The notes under the pieces were generated by a model that was not told where the DNA came from, searched no databases, and was given only the letters and a program-made list of their open reading frames with translations. Shown in pieces: positions 1 through 8,616 of a stretch of 64,000 nucleotides of DNA. Made by a program: the position numbers and the translations under genes. Origin of the DNA: Leucobacter celer subsp. astrifaciens (GTDB lineage: Bacteria > Actinomycetota > Actinomycetes > Actinomycetales > Microbacteriaceae); NCBI RefSeq assembly GCF_001273835.1, contig NZ_JHEI01000147.1, forward strand, positions 1 to 64,000, written 5' to 3'. Each line of letters begins with the position of its first letter. Within the stretch, counting starts at the first letter, position 1.

Positions 1-1266
1 ATCCACCGGATCCACCGGATCAACAGGGTCCACCGGCTCTGCGACCTCGGTGAAGCTCAGCGTGATGGGGTGCGGCACCTTCGAGGCGTCCGTGGCCACC
101 GCGCTCTTCGCGAAGAACAGGTTCACCCCCGGGTTCAGCAGCGCTACGAACTCGGTGGGGAAGGAGTCGTCGTAGTCGTGGGCCCAGGTGCCCGGCCCGT
201 TCGCCTGGCCCTCCCAGTTCAGCGGGATCCGCGCCTCGACGGTGCTGATACCGCCGGCACTCGCCTCACCCGCTCCCGATGCACCGCTCTCGAGCTGCGC
301 TCCCGAGAACGTCGCGATGGTGACGCGCACCGGCCCGTACTGCTGCGTGCTACCGACGCTGTAGAACCCGCTGAATTCCGCGGTGATGTAGCCGTCGCCG
401 TTCGGCGCGATATGTATCTGCGGATCCTCGAAATTCCAGCGGTTGCCGCTGCCCGAGGTGAGGCGCGCGACCCCCTCGAAAGTGATCAGGCGGTTCCCCG
501 CGGCGTCCGCCGACCCCGTTCCGCCCGAGAAGGTGAAGGGTCTGAAGTAGTAGGCCTGCTTCTCGGCGATCGTCGTACCGGGCTGCAGATCCGGAAGCGA
601 GACATCACCGCTCACCACCTCTCGTTCGAAACCGACCCCGAAGTTGCTGAACCAGATGTTGGCGATGGTCCATTCCAGGGAGGCGTCCTGGATCTTCGCG
701 GCGTCATCGCCGGTGAGCGCGATATCGGGCACGATCCGCGTCGTGTCGACCACGCGGTAGGTCTGCGTCGCGGCGGAGACCGCGGAGTCGAACGCCGTCC
801 CCTCAGCCGGGGTGAAGACGGCGGAGACCTGCCGCGCTCCGCCCTGCGACCAGAGATCCGTCTCCAGCGTCGCGACACCGGCCAGAGCGGTCGTCGCGGC
901 GACCTCCGCCGACCCGAGCGAGACGGCCCCGTCGAAGAACTCGACGATGCCGACCGGCGGGCCCGGATCTGGCCGCTCCTCGGTGGCCGAAGCGGTGACC
1001 GTGGCCCGCACCACCCCCTTCTGCCCGACGATGTACAGCGAGCGATCTCCGAGCAGCGGGAGCGCGACGGAGACGCTCGTGTCCACCGCGCCCGCCGCGA
1101 GGGTTTCCGCGGGATCGCCCGCGAGCTCCGCCCCGTGCTCCTGCGCGACGATCCCGAGCTGCCCTCCGGTGCGCTCCACCGCGACCGCGGCCGTGCCGGG
1201 CAGGAGCAACGCGCATATCAAGCCGGCCCCGAGGCCGGCCCGCAGCACCGATCCAGCGGCTGCCAT
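1..1266 (-). CDS. HtaA-domain heme-binding surface protein, 3' end outside window
   Basis: The frame is open from an ATG at 1266 to the left edge, so at least 422 codons are present and the C-terminus is missing. A G-rich ribosome site (GGGGGTGACGAGG) precedes the start, which lies 5 bp after the stop of the upstream lipoprotein gene. I read a signal peptide (about residues 8-28), an Ig-like Big_3_5-type domain (about 75-170) and one HtaA domain (about 175-335; core WTIANIWFSNFGVGF, then NRLITFEGVARLTSGSG). HtaA domains (PF04213) bind heme at the surface of Corynebacterium-type bacteria. The last visible codons enter a VDP-repeat linker like those that precede SLH repeats in the proteins at 2571-6086 and 17611-20709, so I infer an SLH wall anchor just outside the window. 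Confidence 0.8.
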   Translation of the reverse strand, partial: MAAAGSVLRAGLGAGLICALLLPGTAAVAVERTGGQLGIVAQEHGAELAGDPAETLAAGAVDTSVSVALPLLGDRSLYIVGQKGVVRATVTASATEERPDPGPPVGIVEFFDGAVSLGSAEVAATTALAGVATLETDLWSQGGARQVSAVFTPAEGTAFDSAVSAATQTYRVVDTTRIVPDIALTGDDAAKIQDASLEWTIANIWFSNFGVGFEREVVSGDVSLPDLQPGTTIAEKQAYYFRPFTFSGGTGSADAAGNRLITFEGVARLTSGSGNRWNFEDPQIHIAPNGDGYITAEFSGFYSVGSTQQYGPVRVTIATFSGAQLESGASGAGEASAGGISTVEARIPLNWEGQANGPGTWAHDYDDSFPTEFVALLNPGVNLFFAKSAVATDASKVPHPITLSFTEVAEPVDPVDPVDPVD

Positions 1267-1271
1267 CCTCG

Positions 1272-1700
1272 TCACCCCCTCACCGTGATGAGGATCTCGT
1301 CGGCCGCACCGTCGATCGAACCCGAGAACTCCACGTGCGATTCACCCGCGGCCCGAGCGATCAGGCGCACGGTGCGGGGCGTGCCGCCGCCGTCCACGAT
1401 CTCGACCGCGTCGGGATTGCTGTTGCTGATCTCCCACTCGATCTCCGGAGTGTCCACGAGCACGCTGATCTCTTCTCCCACCGCCAGCTCTCCGTCTACC
1501 GAGGCCAGCTCCCCCAGCGGCACGGAACCGATCGTGGCCGCCGTCTCCCCCGGGCCCTCCCCCGCATCCGCAGGAGCAGCGGCCTGCCCGGACGGCGCCC
1601 CGCCCGAGGCTTCCTCAGCGCCGCTGCACCCGGTGAGCACCGCGAGGCAGAGTGCGATGCCGGCGACCGCGAGACCCGTGCGATTCGTTCTGCGGATCAT
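1272..1700 (-). CDS. Small secreted lipoprotein of the heme locus
   Basis: 142-aa protein with a type II signal peptide ending in the lipobox LTGC (Cys25), so it is predicted to be lipid-anchored on the outer face of the membrane. The mature part is acidic and Gly/Ala-rich at first, then beta-strand rich (EISVLVDTPEIEWEISNS, VRLIARAAGESHVEFSG), which suggests one small Ig-like fold. I do not recognise a named family. Its ATG overlaps the stop of the heme oxygenase gene by 4 bp (ATGA at 1697-1700), and the HtaA gene follows 5 bp downstream, so it is translated within the heme operon. A role in passing heme between wall and membrane is inference from context only. Confidence 0.8.
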   Translation of the reverse strand: MIRRTNRTGLAVAGIALCLAVLTGCSGAEEASGGAPSGQAAAPADAGEGPGETAATIGSVPLGELASVDGELAVGEEISVLVDTPEIEWEISNSNPDAVEIVDGGGTPRTVRLIARAAGESHVEFSGSIDGAADEILITVRG

Positions 1701-2416
1701 GCTGCCCGGTACTCCTCGAATCGCGACTCGAGGTCGGCACCGGCGAGATTGTTGAGGCGGTACGCGAGAGCGACCTCCTCGGCGACCACACGCTTCTCGT
1801 CCTCCGTCAGCTCCGTTTCGTCGAGGAGGCGACGGTACTCCTCTTTGTAGAGCCCGGCGTCGTCGATGCCGTCGAACACGTAGAAGCGCACGCCGTCGTC
1901 GTCCTCGATCCCGTAACTGGTGCGGAACATCTTGGCGATCATCAGACCGCCCGAGAGATCAGCCAGATAGCGGGTGTAGTGATGGGCGATGAAGTGCGGC
2001 AGCGAGTCGTGAGAGGTCTTCTCGATCCGCGTCACGTACTCGCGGATCCCCGGCGTCGCGTATCGGCCTCTGACCTGCTGCTCCCAGTCGGCCCCGATCC
2101 AGTACTCGAGGTCCTGTTCCAGCGCGGGAAGCCTGCGCAGCTCCGGCAGCGCGAACGGGAACTCCGGCCCATGCCGCCGCAGCTGCGCGTCCGTGGCACC
2201 CTCGAGCGCCTCGTAGATGAGGTAGTGCTGCGCGGCTTGCGCGGCGATGCCGGCACGATTCAACCCCCCGCGCAGGTAGGCGGTGTAATACTGCGGCTCC
2301 GCCGGAGCTTCCTCCTCGGACCCCGTCCAGCTGTCTCCTCCGTGTCCGCCGAACGAAACCTGGCGGAGCGTCTCTGAGAGCGTCGTCACTTCGAATCCTT
2401 CCACACTCGTATGCAT
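1697..2416 (-). CDS. hmuO: Heme oxygenase (biliverdin-producing)
   Basis: Cytoplasmic heme oxygenase, which opens the heme ring to biliverdin, CO and ferrous iron. The family signature is clear in HHYTRYLADLSGG, followed by the helix GLMIAKMFRTSYGI and later YKEEYRRLLDETELTEDEKR. I place the start at the ATG at 2416 (MHTSVEGFE): AAGGGAGG sits 10 bp upstream, and a longer in-frame start at 2497 would run through a palindromic repeat (2462-2539). With this start the protein is 239 aa. The proximal heme-ligand His is probably His25 in SFGGHGG; its neighbourhood is unlike the usual TAxAHExAE, so that assignment is tentative. It is last but two in the heme locus and overlaps the next gene (ATGA). 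Confidence 0.88.
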   Translation of the reverse strand: MHTSVEGFEVTTLSETLRQVSFGGHGGDSWTGSEEEAPAEPQYYTAYLRGGLNRAGIAAQAAQHYLIYEALEGATDAQLRRHGPEFPFALPELRRLPALEQDLEYWIGADWEQQVRGRYATPGIREYVTRIEKTSHDSLPHFIAHHYTRYLADLSGGLMIAKMFRTSYGIEDDDGVRFYVFDGIDDAGLYKEEYRRLLDETELTEDEKRVVAEEVALAYRLNNLAGADLESRFEEYRAA

Positions 2417-2461
2417 GTCGGGGATGCCTCCCTTGCCGTCCGTGCGAACGGACGGCGCCTC

Positions 2462-2539
2462 CGCCGGTCGAGCGGGGCGGAGCCGAGTCGAAGTCACCGA
2501 AGTATCGGGTTTCGACCGGCTCCGCTCGCTCGACCGGCG
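2462..2539. repeat. Palindromic intergenic repeat, family A
   Basis: Imperfect inverted repeat with arms beginning GCCGGTCGAGCG and ending CGCTCGACCGGC, between the SLH-HtaA gene and the heme oxygenase gene. The same element, with GTTGAGCG in place of GTCGAGCG, recurs at 17348-17399, 17529-17566 and 23389-23501. It looks like a REP-type palindrome able to form a hairpin in the transcript. Confidence 0.75.
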
Positions 2540-2570
2540 ATGCTCATCCGCGCGATGAGCGCGCGAACGG

Positions 2571-5500
2571 CTACTGCTTCAGGCGGTAGATGAACGCGGC
2601 CATCGCCTCGCGCGTCACCGAGTTCTTCGGCTGGAACGCGGGCTTGCCCGACGGCTGCTGCACACCGGTCGTGATGCCGGCGGTCTTCATCCAGTGGATC
2701 TCAGCGAAGAACTTGTCGCCCTTCTTGAGATCCGCGAACGCCGAGGTGCTCGGAACCGAGTGCTTCGGGCTGCCCGCGAAGCGGTACATGAACGCGGCCA
2801 TCGCCTCACGCGAGATCTTCGCCTTCGGCAGGAACTTCGGCTTGCCCGAGGCCTGCTGCACACCGGTGGTGATGCCCTTGTTCGCCATCCAGGTGATCTC
2901 CTTGTAGAACTTGTCGCTCGGCTTCAGATCCGAGAACGGAGACACCTTCGGAGCCGAGAACTTCGGGCTCCCCTCGAGACGGTAGAGGAACGCCGCCATC
3001 GCCTCACGGGACACCCCGGCCTTCGACTGGTACTCGATCGTGCCGTCGGCCTGCTTCACGCCGGTCGTCAGCCCGTTCTGGTACATCCAGTCGATCTCCT
3101 TGAAGAACTTCGCACCGGACTTCACGTCCGTGAACGGCAGCGTCTTCGGCTTGGTGGGCTTGGGATCCACCGGCTCGGGATCGACCGGCTTCGGATCCAC
3201 CGGCTTCGTGATGTCGCTGACCGTGTAGTTCACGCCGATCGGCAGACCCGGCTTCGTCAGGTTCGATCCGGTCGTACCGCTCTGGAAGAGGAATGACCGG
3301 ACGCCGCTGTTGACGTACTGCAGGAACTGGTTGGTGAGCGTGGCGCCCGTGAAGGCACCGGTCCAGGTGCCCGCGGCGACCTGCCCCTCGAACACCGGGG
3401 TCACGTCGAAGGACACGCTGGTCCCGTTCACGGAGGCGGCGCCGCCGAGGAACGTCGCGACGACGATGCGGCCGGGTGCGAACTCCTCGTCCTCGCCGCC
3501 GATCAGGCTGGCGAAGTACTCGGTCTTCACGTCCGCCGTGATGTAGCCGTCACCGGCGGCATCGGTGTGCACCTGCGGGTCCGTGAAGGTCCATCGCGGC
3601 AGCGTGCCCGAGGTGAGCTGGATCGTCCCCTCGAACGAGATCACGCTGTTGCCGGCAGCGTCGGCGAAGCCGGAGCCCCCGGAGAACACGAAGTTCCGGT
3701 TCGCACGATCGTCGACCGTGGGCGACTCGGGAAGCTCCGCCAGCGCGACGTTGTCGCCGCTCACGACTTCCTTCCCGGGGCCCGCGTTGAAGCTCACCCA
3801 GTTCGCGACCGACCACCGGAGTTCGGCATCGGACACGGTCTTGGTGTGCTCGCCGAGAGTGATGCTCGGCACGACGGGCTCGAGATCGACGATGCGGTAG
3901 GTCCGCTCCGACGACTCGGAGGCGGCGTGGGCTGCGGGATCCTCGGGGGTGAAGACGGCCTTCACCTGGTGCGCACCGCCGGTGAAGCCGTCGGTGGTGA
4001 GCGTCGCGGCTCCCTCGGTCACGGGGGCGGCACCCAGGCTCTCCGCACCGGCGAAGAACTCCATGCTGCCGGCGACGGCCGGCGCGACGGTCGCCGAGAG
4101 GGTCACGTCATCACCCGCGAAGTCGGTCGGGTATGCACCCGTCGCCTGTGCCGCGAGGATCGTGGTCGTCTCGGTCGGCCGGGTCTCCTCGACCTCGTAG
4201 CTCACCGAGATCGGCTGCACCGGCTTGGTCAGGTTGGCACCGGTGGTGCCCGTCTGGAAGAAGAAGGATCGAATGCCCGAGTACAGCAGCGAGGTGAACT
4301 CGTTGGGGAAGGACCCCGTGAACTCGCCGCCCCAGGTGCCCGCCGCGGTCTGGCCCTCCCAGATCGGGGTCGCCGTGAACGAGGTGGTCGTGTCGTTCGT
4401 TGCGGGTGCGGCACCCGTGAAGGTCGCCACAGTCACGCGCTGGGGTGCATAATCGTACTCCGCCATGCCCTCGATCTTGAAGTAGCCGGAGAACTCGGCG
4501 GTGACGTATCCATCACCCGCTGCGTTGACATGCACAGCCGGATCCTTGAAGTTCCACTGACTCGCGCTTCCCGAAGTCAAGCGCACCTCGCCCGTGTACT
4601 CGATGACCGTGTTTCCGGCCGCGTCCTGGGTACCGATGCCCCCGGTGAAGTCGAAGGTGCGGTTGGAGTTGTACTCCTTATCGCCCTCGATCGGATCCTC
4701 GATGGTCACATCGCCCGAGAGCACCTGCTTGCCGAACTCGTACCCGACCGAGCTGTAGTAGTTGGCGACCGACCAGCTGAACTCGGCATCGGAGATCGAC
4801 TTGACCGGCGCACCCACCGCGATGTCGTCGACGACGCGCGCGAGATCGACGATGCGGTAGGTGACCGAGGCCGACTCGGAGGGCCCGTAGACGACGGGAT
4901 TCGACGGCGTGAACACGGCCTTGACCTGGTGGGCGCCGCCTGCGAACCCCGTGGTGGTGAGCGTCGCGGCTCCCTCTACCACCGGTGCGGTGCCGAGGCT
5001 GGTCGCGCCGGCGAAGAACGCCACCGTTCCCTCGGCTGCCCCGGGCGACACGTTCGCCTTGACGACCACGTCCTCACCTGCGAAGTCGGTCGGGAAGTCG
5101 CCGGATGCCTGCCCGGTCACGGCGATGGTCGTCTCGTTCTCGGGATCCCCCACGACCACGGTCAGCTGTGCCGCACCGGACGGCACCTGCGACGCCTCAT
5201 TGGTCGCGAGCACCCGGTACTCGCGACCGTTGTCGGCGAGCTGCACATCCGACACCGTCAGCGAGGACGAGGTCGCACCGGCGATGTCCGCGAAGGCGGC
5301 CTCCTCACCGAGACGCGACTGCCACTGGTAGCTCGGGGCGGGGTCGCCGACGGCCTCCGCCGTGAAGGTCGCCTCCGATCCCAGCTCTGCCGTCTGGTCG
5401 GACGGCTGGGCGGTGAAGGTCGGCGCCGTGGCCTCCCAGTTCTCCTCGGCGAAGTCGACCGGCGTGAAGACCTCGACGCCGGCGCTCTGCGAGCCGTGCG

Positions 5501-6086
5501 CGCCGATCGTGATCACGCCGCACTGCTGCTCGAGGCAATCGATCTGGTTGCCCGCCTGGCTCTCGAACCGGGCACCGGGGATCGTCAGCGTGGTGGTCCA
5601 GTCGCCGTTCTGATCCATGTACCCGAGGCTCGGCTCGGTGTCGTTGCCCGGGTAGTTGATCAGGGACTGATAGACGCCGGCTCCGGCCGCGTAGTCGTAG
5701 TTGGTGCCGCTGACGCCCTGCTTGGTGGGAGCCCAGCTGCCGGGGTCACCCGCGTTCCTCGGGTTCACGACGCCGAAGAGCAGATAGGCACCGCCGAAGT
5801 TCGAACCCCACTGGTTCTGGGTGGCGTACCCCGTGCCCGCGAGGGTCAGCACGGTGTCACCGTCGGGGTTCACCTCGTAGCCGGGGCTGACGGTCAGCGC
5901 GGGCGTCAGCGTCTCGTGATTCGTGCCGGTTCCCGTCTGCGAACCGTTCGGGGCGGCGAGCGCAGGCGACGCCACCAGGCTGCTCAGCAGCAGGGCCGAC
6001 GCGGTGCCCACGCCCGCTGCTGAGATCAGGTTCCGACGCCACCCTCCTGCCTGGTCTCTGGGCTCGGTCGAGCGTGTTATTTTCAT
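2571..6086 (-). CDS. SLH-anchored surface protein with two HtaA heme-binding domains
   Basis: 1171-aa secreted protein. I chose the ATG at 6086 (MKITRSTEPRD), which has GGGAAG just upstream and a normal signal peptide ending ALAAPN; the frame opens further upstream but that part is not protein-like. Order: signal peptide (1-45); a neocarzinostatin-like domain with C184-x4-C189 and IGAHG (about 55-205); an Ig domain (about 220-305); then twice a Big_3_5 Ig-like domain plus an HtaA heme-binding domain (about 315-560 and 640-885; cores WSVANYYSS and WSVANWVSF); a Pro/Asp/Lys linker; and three SLH repeats (about 985-1171, each with FxDV/L, WM, TTGV, REAMAAF). SLH repeats bind secondary wall polymers, so it should sit on the cell wall and capture heme for HmuTUV. 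A hairpin at 6150-6181 separates it from the gene upstream. Confidence 0.88.
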   Translation of the reverse strand: MKITRSTEPRDQAGGWRRNLISAAGVGTASALLLSSLVASPALAAPNGSQTGTGTNHETLTPALTVSPGYEVNPDGDTVLTLAGTGYATQNQWGSNFGGAYLLFGVVNPRNAGDPGSWAPTKQGVSGTNYDYAAGAGVYQSLINYPGNDTEPSLGYMDQNGDWTTTLTIPGARFESQAGNQIDCLEQQCGVITIGAHGSQSAGVEVFTPVDFAEENWEATAPTFTAQPSDQTAELGSEATFTAEAVGDPAPSYQWQSRLGEEAAFADIAGATSSSLTVSDVQLADNGREYRVLATNEASQVPSGAAQLTVVVGDPENETTIAVTGQASGDFPTDFAGEDVVVKANVSPGAAEGTVAFFAGATSLGTAPVVEGAATLTTTGFAGGAHQVKAVFTPSNPVVYGPSESASVTYRIVDLARVVDDIAVGAPVKSISDAEFSWSVANYYSSVGYEFGKQVLSGDVTIEDPIEGDKEYNSNRTFDFTGGIGTQDAAGNTVIEYTGEVRLTSGSASQWNFKDPAVHVNAAGDGYVTAEFSGYFKIEGMAEYDYAPQRVTVATFTGAAPATNDTTTSFTATPIWEGQTAAGTWGGEFTGSFPNEFTSLLYSGIRSFFFQTGTTGANLTKPVQPISVSYEVEETRPTETTTILAAQATGAYPTDFAGDDVTLSATVAPAVAGSMEFFAGAESLGAAPVTEGAATLTTDGFTGGAHQVKAVFTPEDPAAHAASESSERTYRIVDLEPVVPSITLGEHTKTVSDAELRWSVANWVSFNAGPGKEVVSGDNVALAELPESPTVDDRANRNFVFSGGSGFADAAGNSVISFEGTIQLTSGTLPRWTFTDPQVHTDAAGDGYITADVKTEYFASLIGGEDEEFAPGRIVVATFLGGAASVNGTSVSFDVTPVFEGQVAAGTWTGAFTGATLTNQFLQYVNSGVRSFLFQSGTTGSNLTKPGLPIGVNYTVSDITKPVDPKPVDPEPVDPKPTKPKTLPFTDVKSGAKFFKEIDWMYQNGLTTGVKQADGTIEYQSKAGVSREAMAAFLYRLEGSPKFSAPKVSPFSDLKPSDKFYKEITWMANKGITTGVQQASGKPKFLPKAKISREAMAAFMYRFAGSPKHSVPSTSAFADLKKGDKFFAEIHWMKTAGITTGVQQPSGKPAFQPKNSVTREAMAAFIYRLKQ

Positions 6087-6149
6087 TACTTCCCTTTTCT
6101 CTGCGTTTCTCTGCTGGGGATGGGGGTCGGCGCCTCGGCGCCCTGTGAT

Positions 6150-6181
6150 GCGGGTCGGAGCGTGCCAGCGCTCCGACCCGC
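6150..6181 (-). terminator. Hairpin between two heme-locus genes
   Basis: Inverted repeat GCGGGTCGGAGCG / CGCTCCGACCCGC with a 6-nt loop, 9 bp after the stop of the gene at 6190-8616 and before the start at 6086. There is no T-run after it, so it may attenuate or stabilise the transcript rather than stop it fully. Confidence 0.55.
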
Positions 6182-6189
6182 AAGCGGTT

Positions 6190-8616
6190 TCAGCCGGCGG
6201 CCGCGAGCGACGCGGCCGACGTGCGACGCAGCCGGAGCAGCGCGGTGCCGAGCAGGCCGGCACTGACGATCAGAAGCCCGGCGATCATCAGCGTGCGCGC
6301 ATCGGAGGGCTGCGCCACGGCTGCGATCAGGCCGCCGTTGACACCGACCCCGGCGTTCTGGCCGGCCTGGTTCGCGGGCAGCGCGTTCGGGTTCGCCGAC
6401 GGGGGCGGGGGCGTCTGCACCGGTGGCTTTGCCGCCGGGTCGACGCTCGAGCCGTCGGTGTCGAAGTAGACCGGGGCGAAGACCTCGACGCCCGCGTTGA
6501 TCTTGCCGTGGGCTCCGATCGTGAACACTCCGCACTGCACTTCGTAGCAGTCCACCGTGACGCCGTTCGCGCTGGTGAACTCCGAGCCGTAGACGGTGAA
6601 CTCCGTCTCCCAGTCGCCGTCCGCGGTCATCACCGGAGTACCCGGCTGCGTGGAGCTGCCCGGGTAGCTCACCATCCACTGGTAGGTCTCCTGACCATCG
6701 GCGTAGACGTAGTCGCCCGCCGACATCGAGCCTCCGGCGGAAGGCATCTTGTCGACCCAACCGAACAGGATGTAGGCGCCGCCGGCGCTGTCGCCGTTGT
6801 TGTCGGTGGCGTACCCGGTGCCGGTGACGGTGACCTTCTGGTCGCGGTCGTTCAGCGAGTAGGCGGGGGCCACGGTCAGCGACGCGCCCAGGCTGTTCTT
6901 GCCGGTGCTCGTGCCGTGGGGCTCCTTCTTGCCGTCGGACGGCGGGGTGGTGCTCTGCTTCTCCACCGTGAACGGGGCCCATCCGATCAGCGTCTCGTCA
7001 GCATCGATCGCGGCGATCTTGTGCTCCCCGGCGGGGAGGCCGGTGGGCAGCGGCACGGTGACCCTGCCGTTCGCGGGCACGAGATACCAGCCCGCGAACT
7101 CCGGCTCCGAGTAGACGACGGCACCGACCCAGGTGTTCTGGTAAGCGGATCCGACAGTCAGCAGCGCCTGACCGCCCGAGACCTCGACCGAGACTCCGCC
7201 GCGATTCGCGCCGGTGAGGGCGGTGTCGGCCGGCAGCGTGCCCGGATCACTCGCGGGGCGATCCGGAGTGATCGGATCCACCGGAGTCGGCTCCTCGCCC
7301 GTGTTGCGGTCGGGCCAGCCGCTGTCGTCCTGTCCCTCGAAGAAGACGGGGGTGAAGGCCTCATTGGCGGCCTTGACGGCGCCGTGAGCGCCGAACGAGA
7401 AGAAGCCGCACTGCAGGGCCACGCAGTCGACGGTATCGCCGAAGAAGCTGGCGATGTCCTTGCCGGGGATCGTCATGGTGTAACTCCAATAGCCGCTCGC
7501 GTTCATCACCGCATCGGCCACGTCGGCGTCACCGCTTCCCTGGTTGCCGACGAACATGGGGGCGCCGTAGGTGTAGTCGCCCATGCCGACCGGACCGCTC
7601 GAACCGCCCTTGCTGCGCCGCCACTTCTCCGGGTTGCCGAAGTCCTTCATCGTGCCGAGGCCCACGTAGATGCCGCCGGATCCGGCGCCGGGCGCGACGG
7701 CGGGTCCGGGATCGAACCCGAACCCCTCGATCTTCACCTCGGTGCCGCCGTCCGGTGCGATCGCGTAGCCGGGGGTCACCCGGATGGTGGCCGTTGTATC
7801 GGGGTAGGGCGTTCCGGTGCTCGCGCCGTAGGGACCGGTCGCGGGATCCTGGCCGCCGGGGTTCTCACCCGGATCCTCGCCGCCCGGATCCTCACCACCG
7901 GGATTCTCGCCGCCGGGATTCTCGCCGCCGGGATTCTCGCCGCCAGACTCGCCGAACGTGAGATGCAGCGCGAGCGGGTCCGTCCAGTTGTTGGGAGCGC
8001 CGTAGGTGGGACCGCCGTAGGAGGGCAGGTGCTCGAGCGCCACGACGTCGGGGAATGCGCCGCGCTCGGTGGTCAGCTGCAGTTCGCCGTCCTCGATCGT
8101 CAGTCCCCCCTCGGGCAGATCGAAGGTCGAGAGCACCAGATCGTCGGTGCGGGTCTTCACGTTGTAGCTCTCGATCATGTCGACCGTCACCGTGATGCGC
8201 TCATCCGCGATGTCGAGGCGGATGTCCTCGAAGTGCAGCCAGGCCTCGCCGAAGCCGTGCATCTCCACCTCACCGCCGATGCGCAGGCTGGCGGTCCCCG
8301 CATCGGGGTCCACGCTGCCCGACTGCACGGGGAACTCGATGTGCTGCGCGCCCCTCGTATAGCTCGCGCCCTGAGCCACGTCGACGTACCCCTCGGTGTG
8401 GCCGAAGTTCTCGAGGTAGTTGCGAATGGTGCTGCGCACGATCCACTGCACCGAACCGCCGGTGACCTCCGTGCTCGCCGCGGTCGGTTCGGGCTCGATC
8501 GGTTCCGCCTGGGCCGGGGCCACGGCTCCGAAGCCGAGCAGCGCCGCCGCGAGGGCGACCGCTCCTCCCCGCAGCAGGCCGCGCCCGCGGAGCACCGTAC
8601 TGGTTCGCCTGTTCAC
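6190..8616 (-). CDS. Membrane-anchored HtaA-domain heme protein
   Basis: 808-aa secreted protein. Signal peptide (1-38, ending AQA), an HtaA domain (about 48-215; WIVRSTIRNYLENFG, later LQLTTERGAFPD), a GGENP-repeat linker (about 222-252), a neocarzinostatin-like domain with VDCVALQCG and GAHG (about 262-428), a 90-aa beta module starting LTGANRGGV (about 460-552), a second neocarzinostatin-like domain with VDCYEVQCG and IGAHG (about 567-718), then a C-terminal membrane helix (about 772-797) and a basic tail. It therefore faces outward from the membrane, like Corynebacterium HtaA, and probably binds heme for HmuT. The GANRGGV module is shared with the protease at 12945-16709. Start ATG overlaps the previous stop by 4 bp (8613-8616). 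Confidence 0.85.
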   Translation of the reverse strand: MNRRTSTVLRGRGLLRGGAVALAAALLGFGAVAPAQAEPIEPEPTAASTEVTGGSVQWIVRSTIRNYLENFGHTEGYVDVAQGASYTRGAQHIEFPVQSGSVDPDAGTASLRIGGEVEMHGFGEAWLHFEDIRLDIADERITVTVDMIESYNVKTRTDDLVLSTFDLPEGGLTIEDGELQLTTERGAFPDVVALEHLPSYGGPTYGAPNNWTDPLALHLTFGESGGENPGGENPGGENPGGEDPGGEDPGENPGGQDPATGPYGASTGTPYPDTTATIRVTPGYAIAPDGGTEVKIEGFGFDPGPAVAPGAGSGGIYVGLGTMKDFGNPEKWRRSKGGSSGPVGMGDYTYGAPMFVGNQGSGDADVADAVMNASGYWSYTMTIPGKDIASFFGDTVDCVALQCGFFSFGAHGAVKAANEAFTPVFFEGQDDSGWPDRNTGEEPTPVDPITPDRPASDPGTLPADTALTGANRGGVSVEVSGGQALLTVGSAYQNTWVGAVVYSEPEFAGWYLVPANGRVTVPLPTGLPAGEHKIAAIDADETLIGWAPFTVEKQSTTPPSDGKKEPHGTSTGKNSLGASLTVAPAYSLNDRDQKVTVTGTGYATDNNGDSAGGAYILFGWVDKMPSAGGSMSAGDYVYADGQETYQWMVSYPGSSTQPGTPVMTADGDWETEFTVYGSEFTSANGVTVDCYEVQCGVFTIGAHGKINAGVEVFAPVYFDTDGSSVDPAAKPPVQTPPPPSANPNALPANQAGQNAGVGVNGGLIAAVAQPSDARTLMIAGLLIVSAGLLGTALLRLRRTSAASLAAAG
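7857..7945. repeat. In-frame GGENP/GGEDP tandem repeats
   Basis: About six near-identical 15-bp units encoding Gly-Gly-Glu-Asn/Asp-Pro, a flexible acidic linker between the HtaA domain and the first IGAHG domain of the protein at 6190-8616. The near identity at the DNA level means its copy number could change by slippage. Confidence 0.8.

Noticed and set aside
3567..6023. 818-aa open frame on the plus strand opposite the SLH-HtaA gene
   Set aside because: It is the antisense shadow of a GC-biased gene: Arg/Gly/His-rich, no signal, no family motif, no ribosome site.
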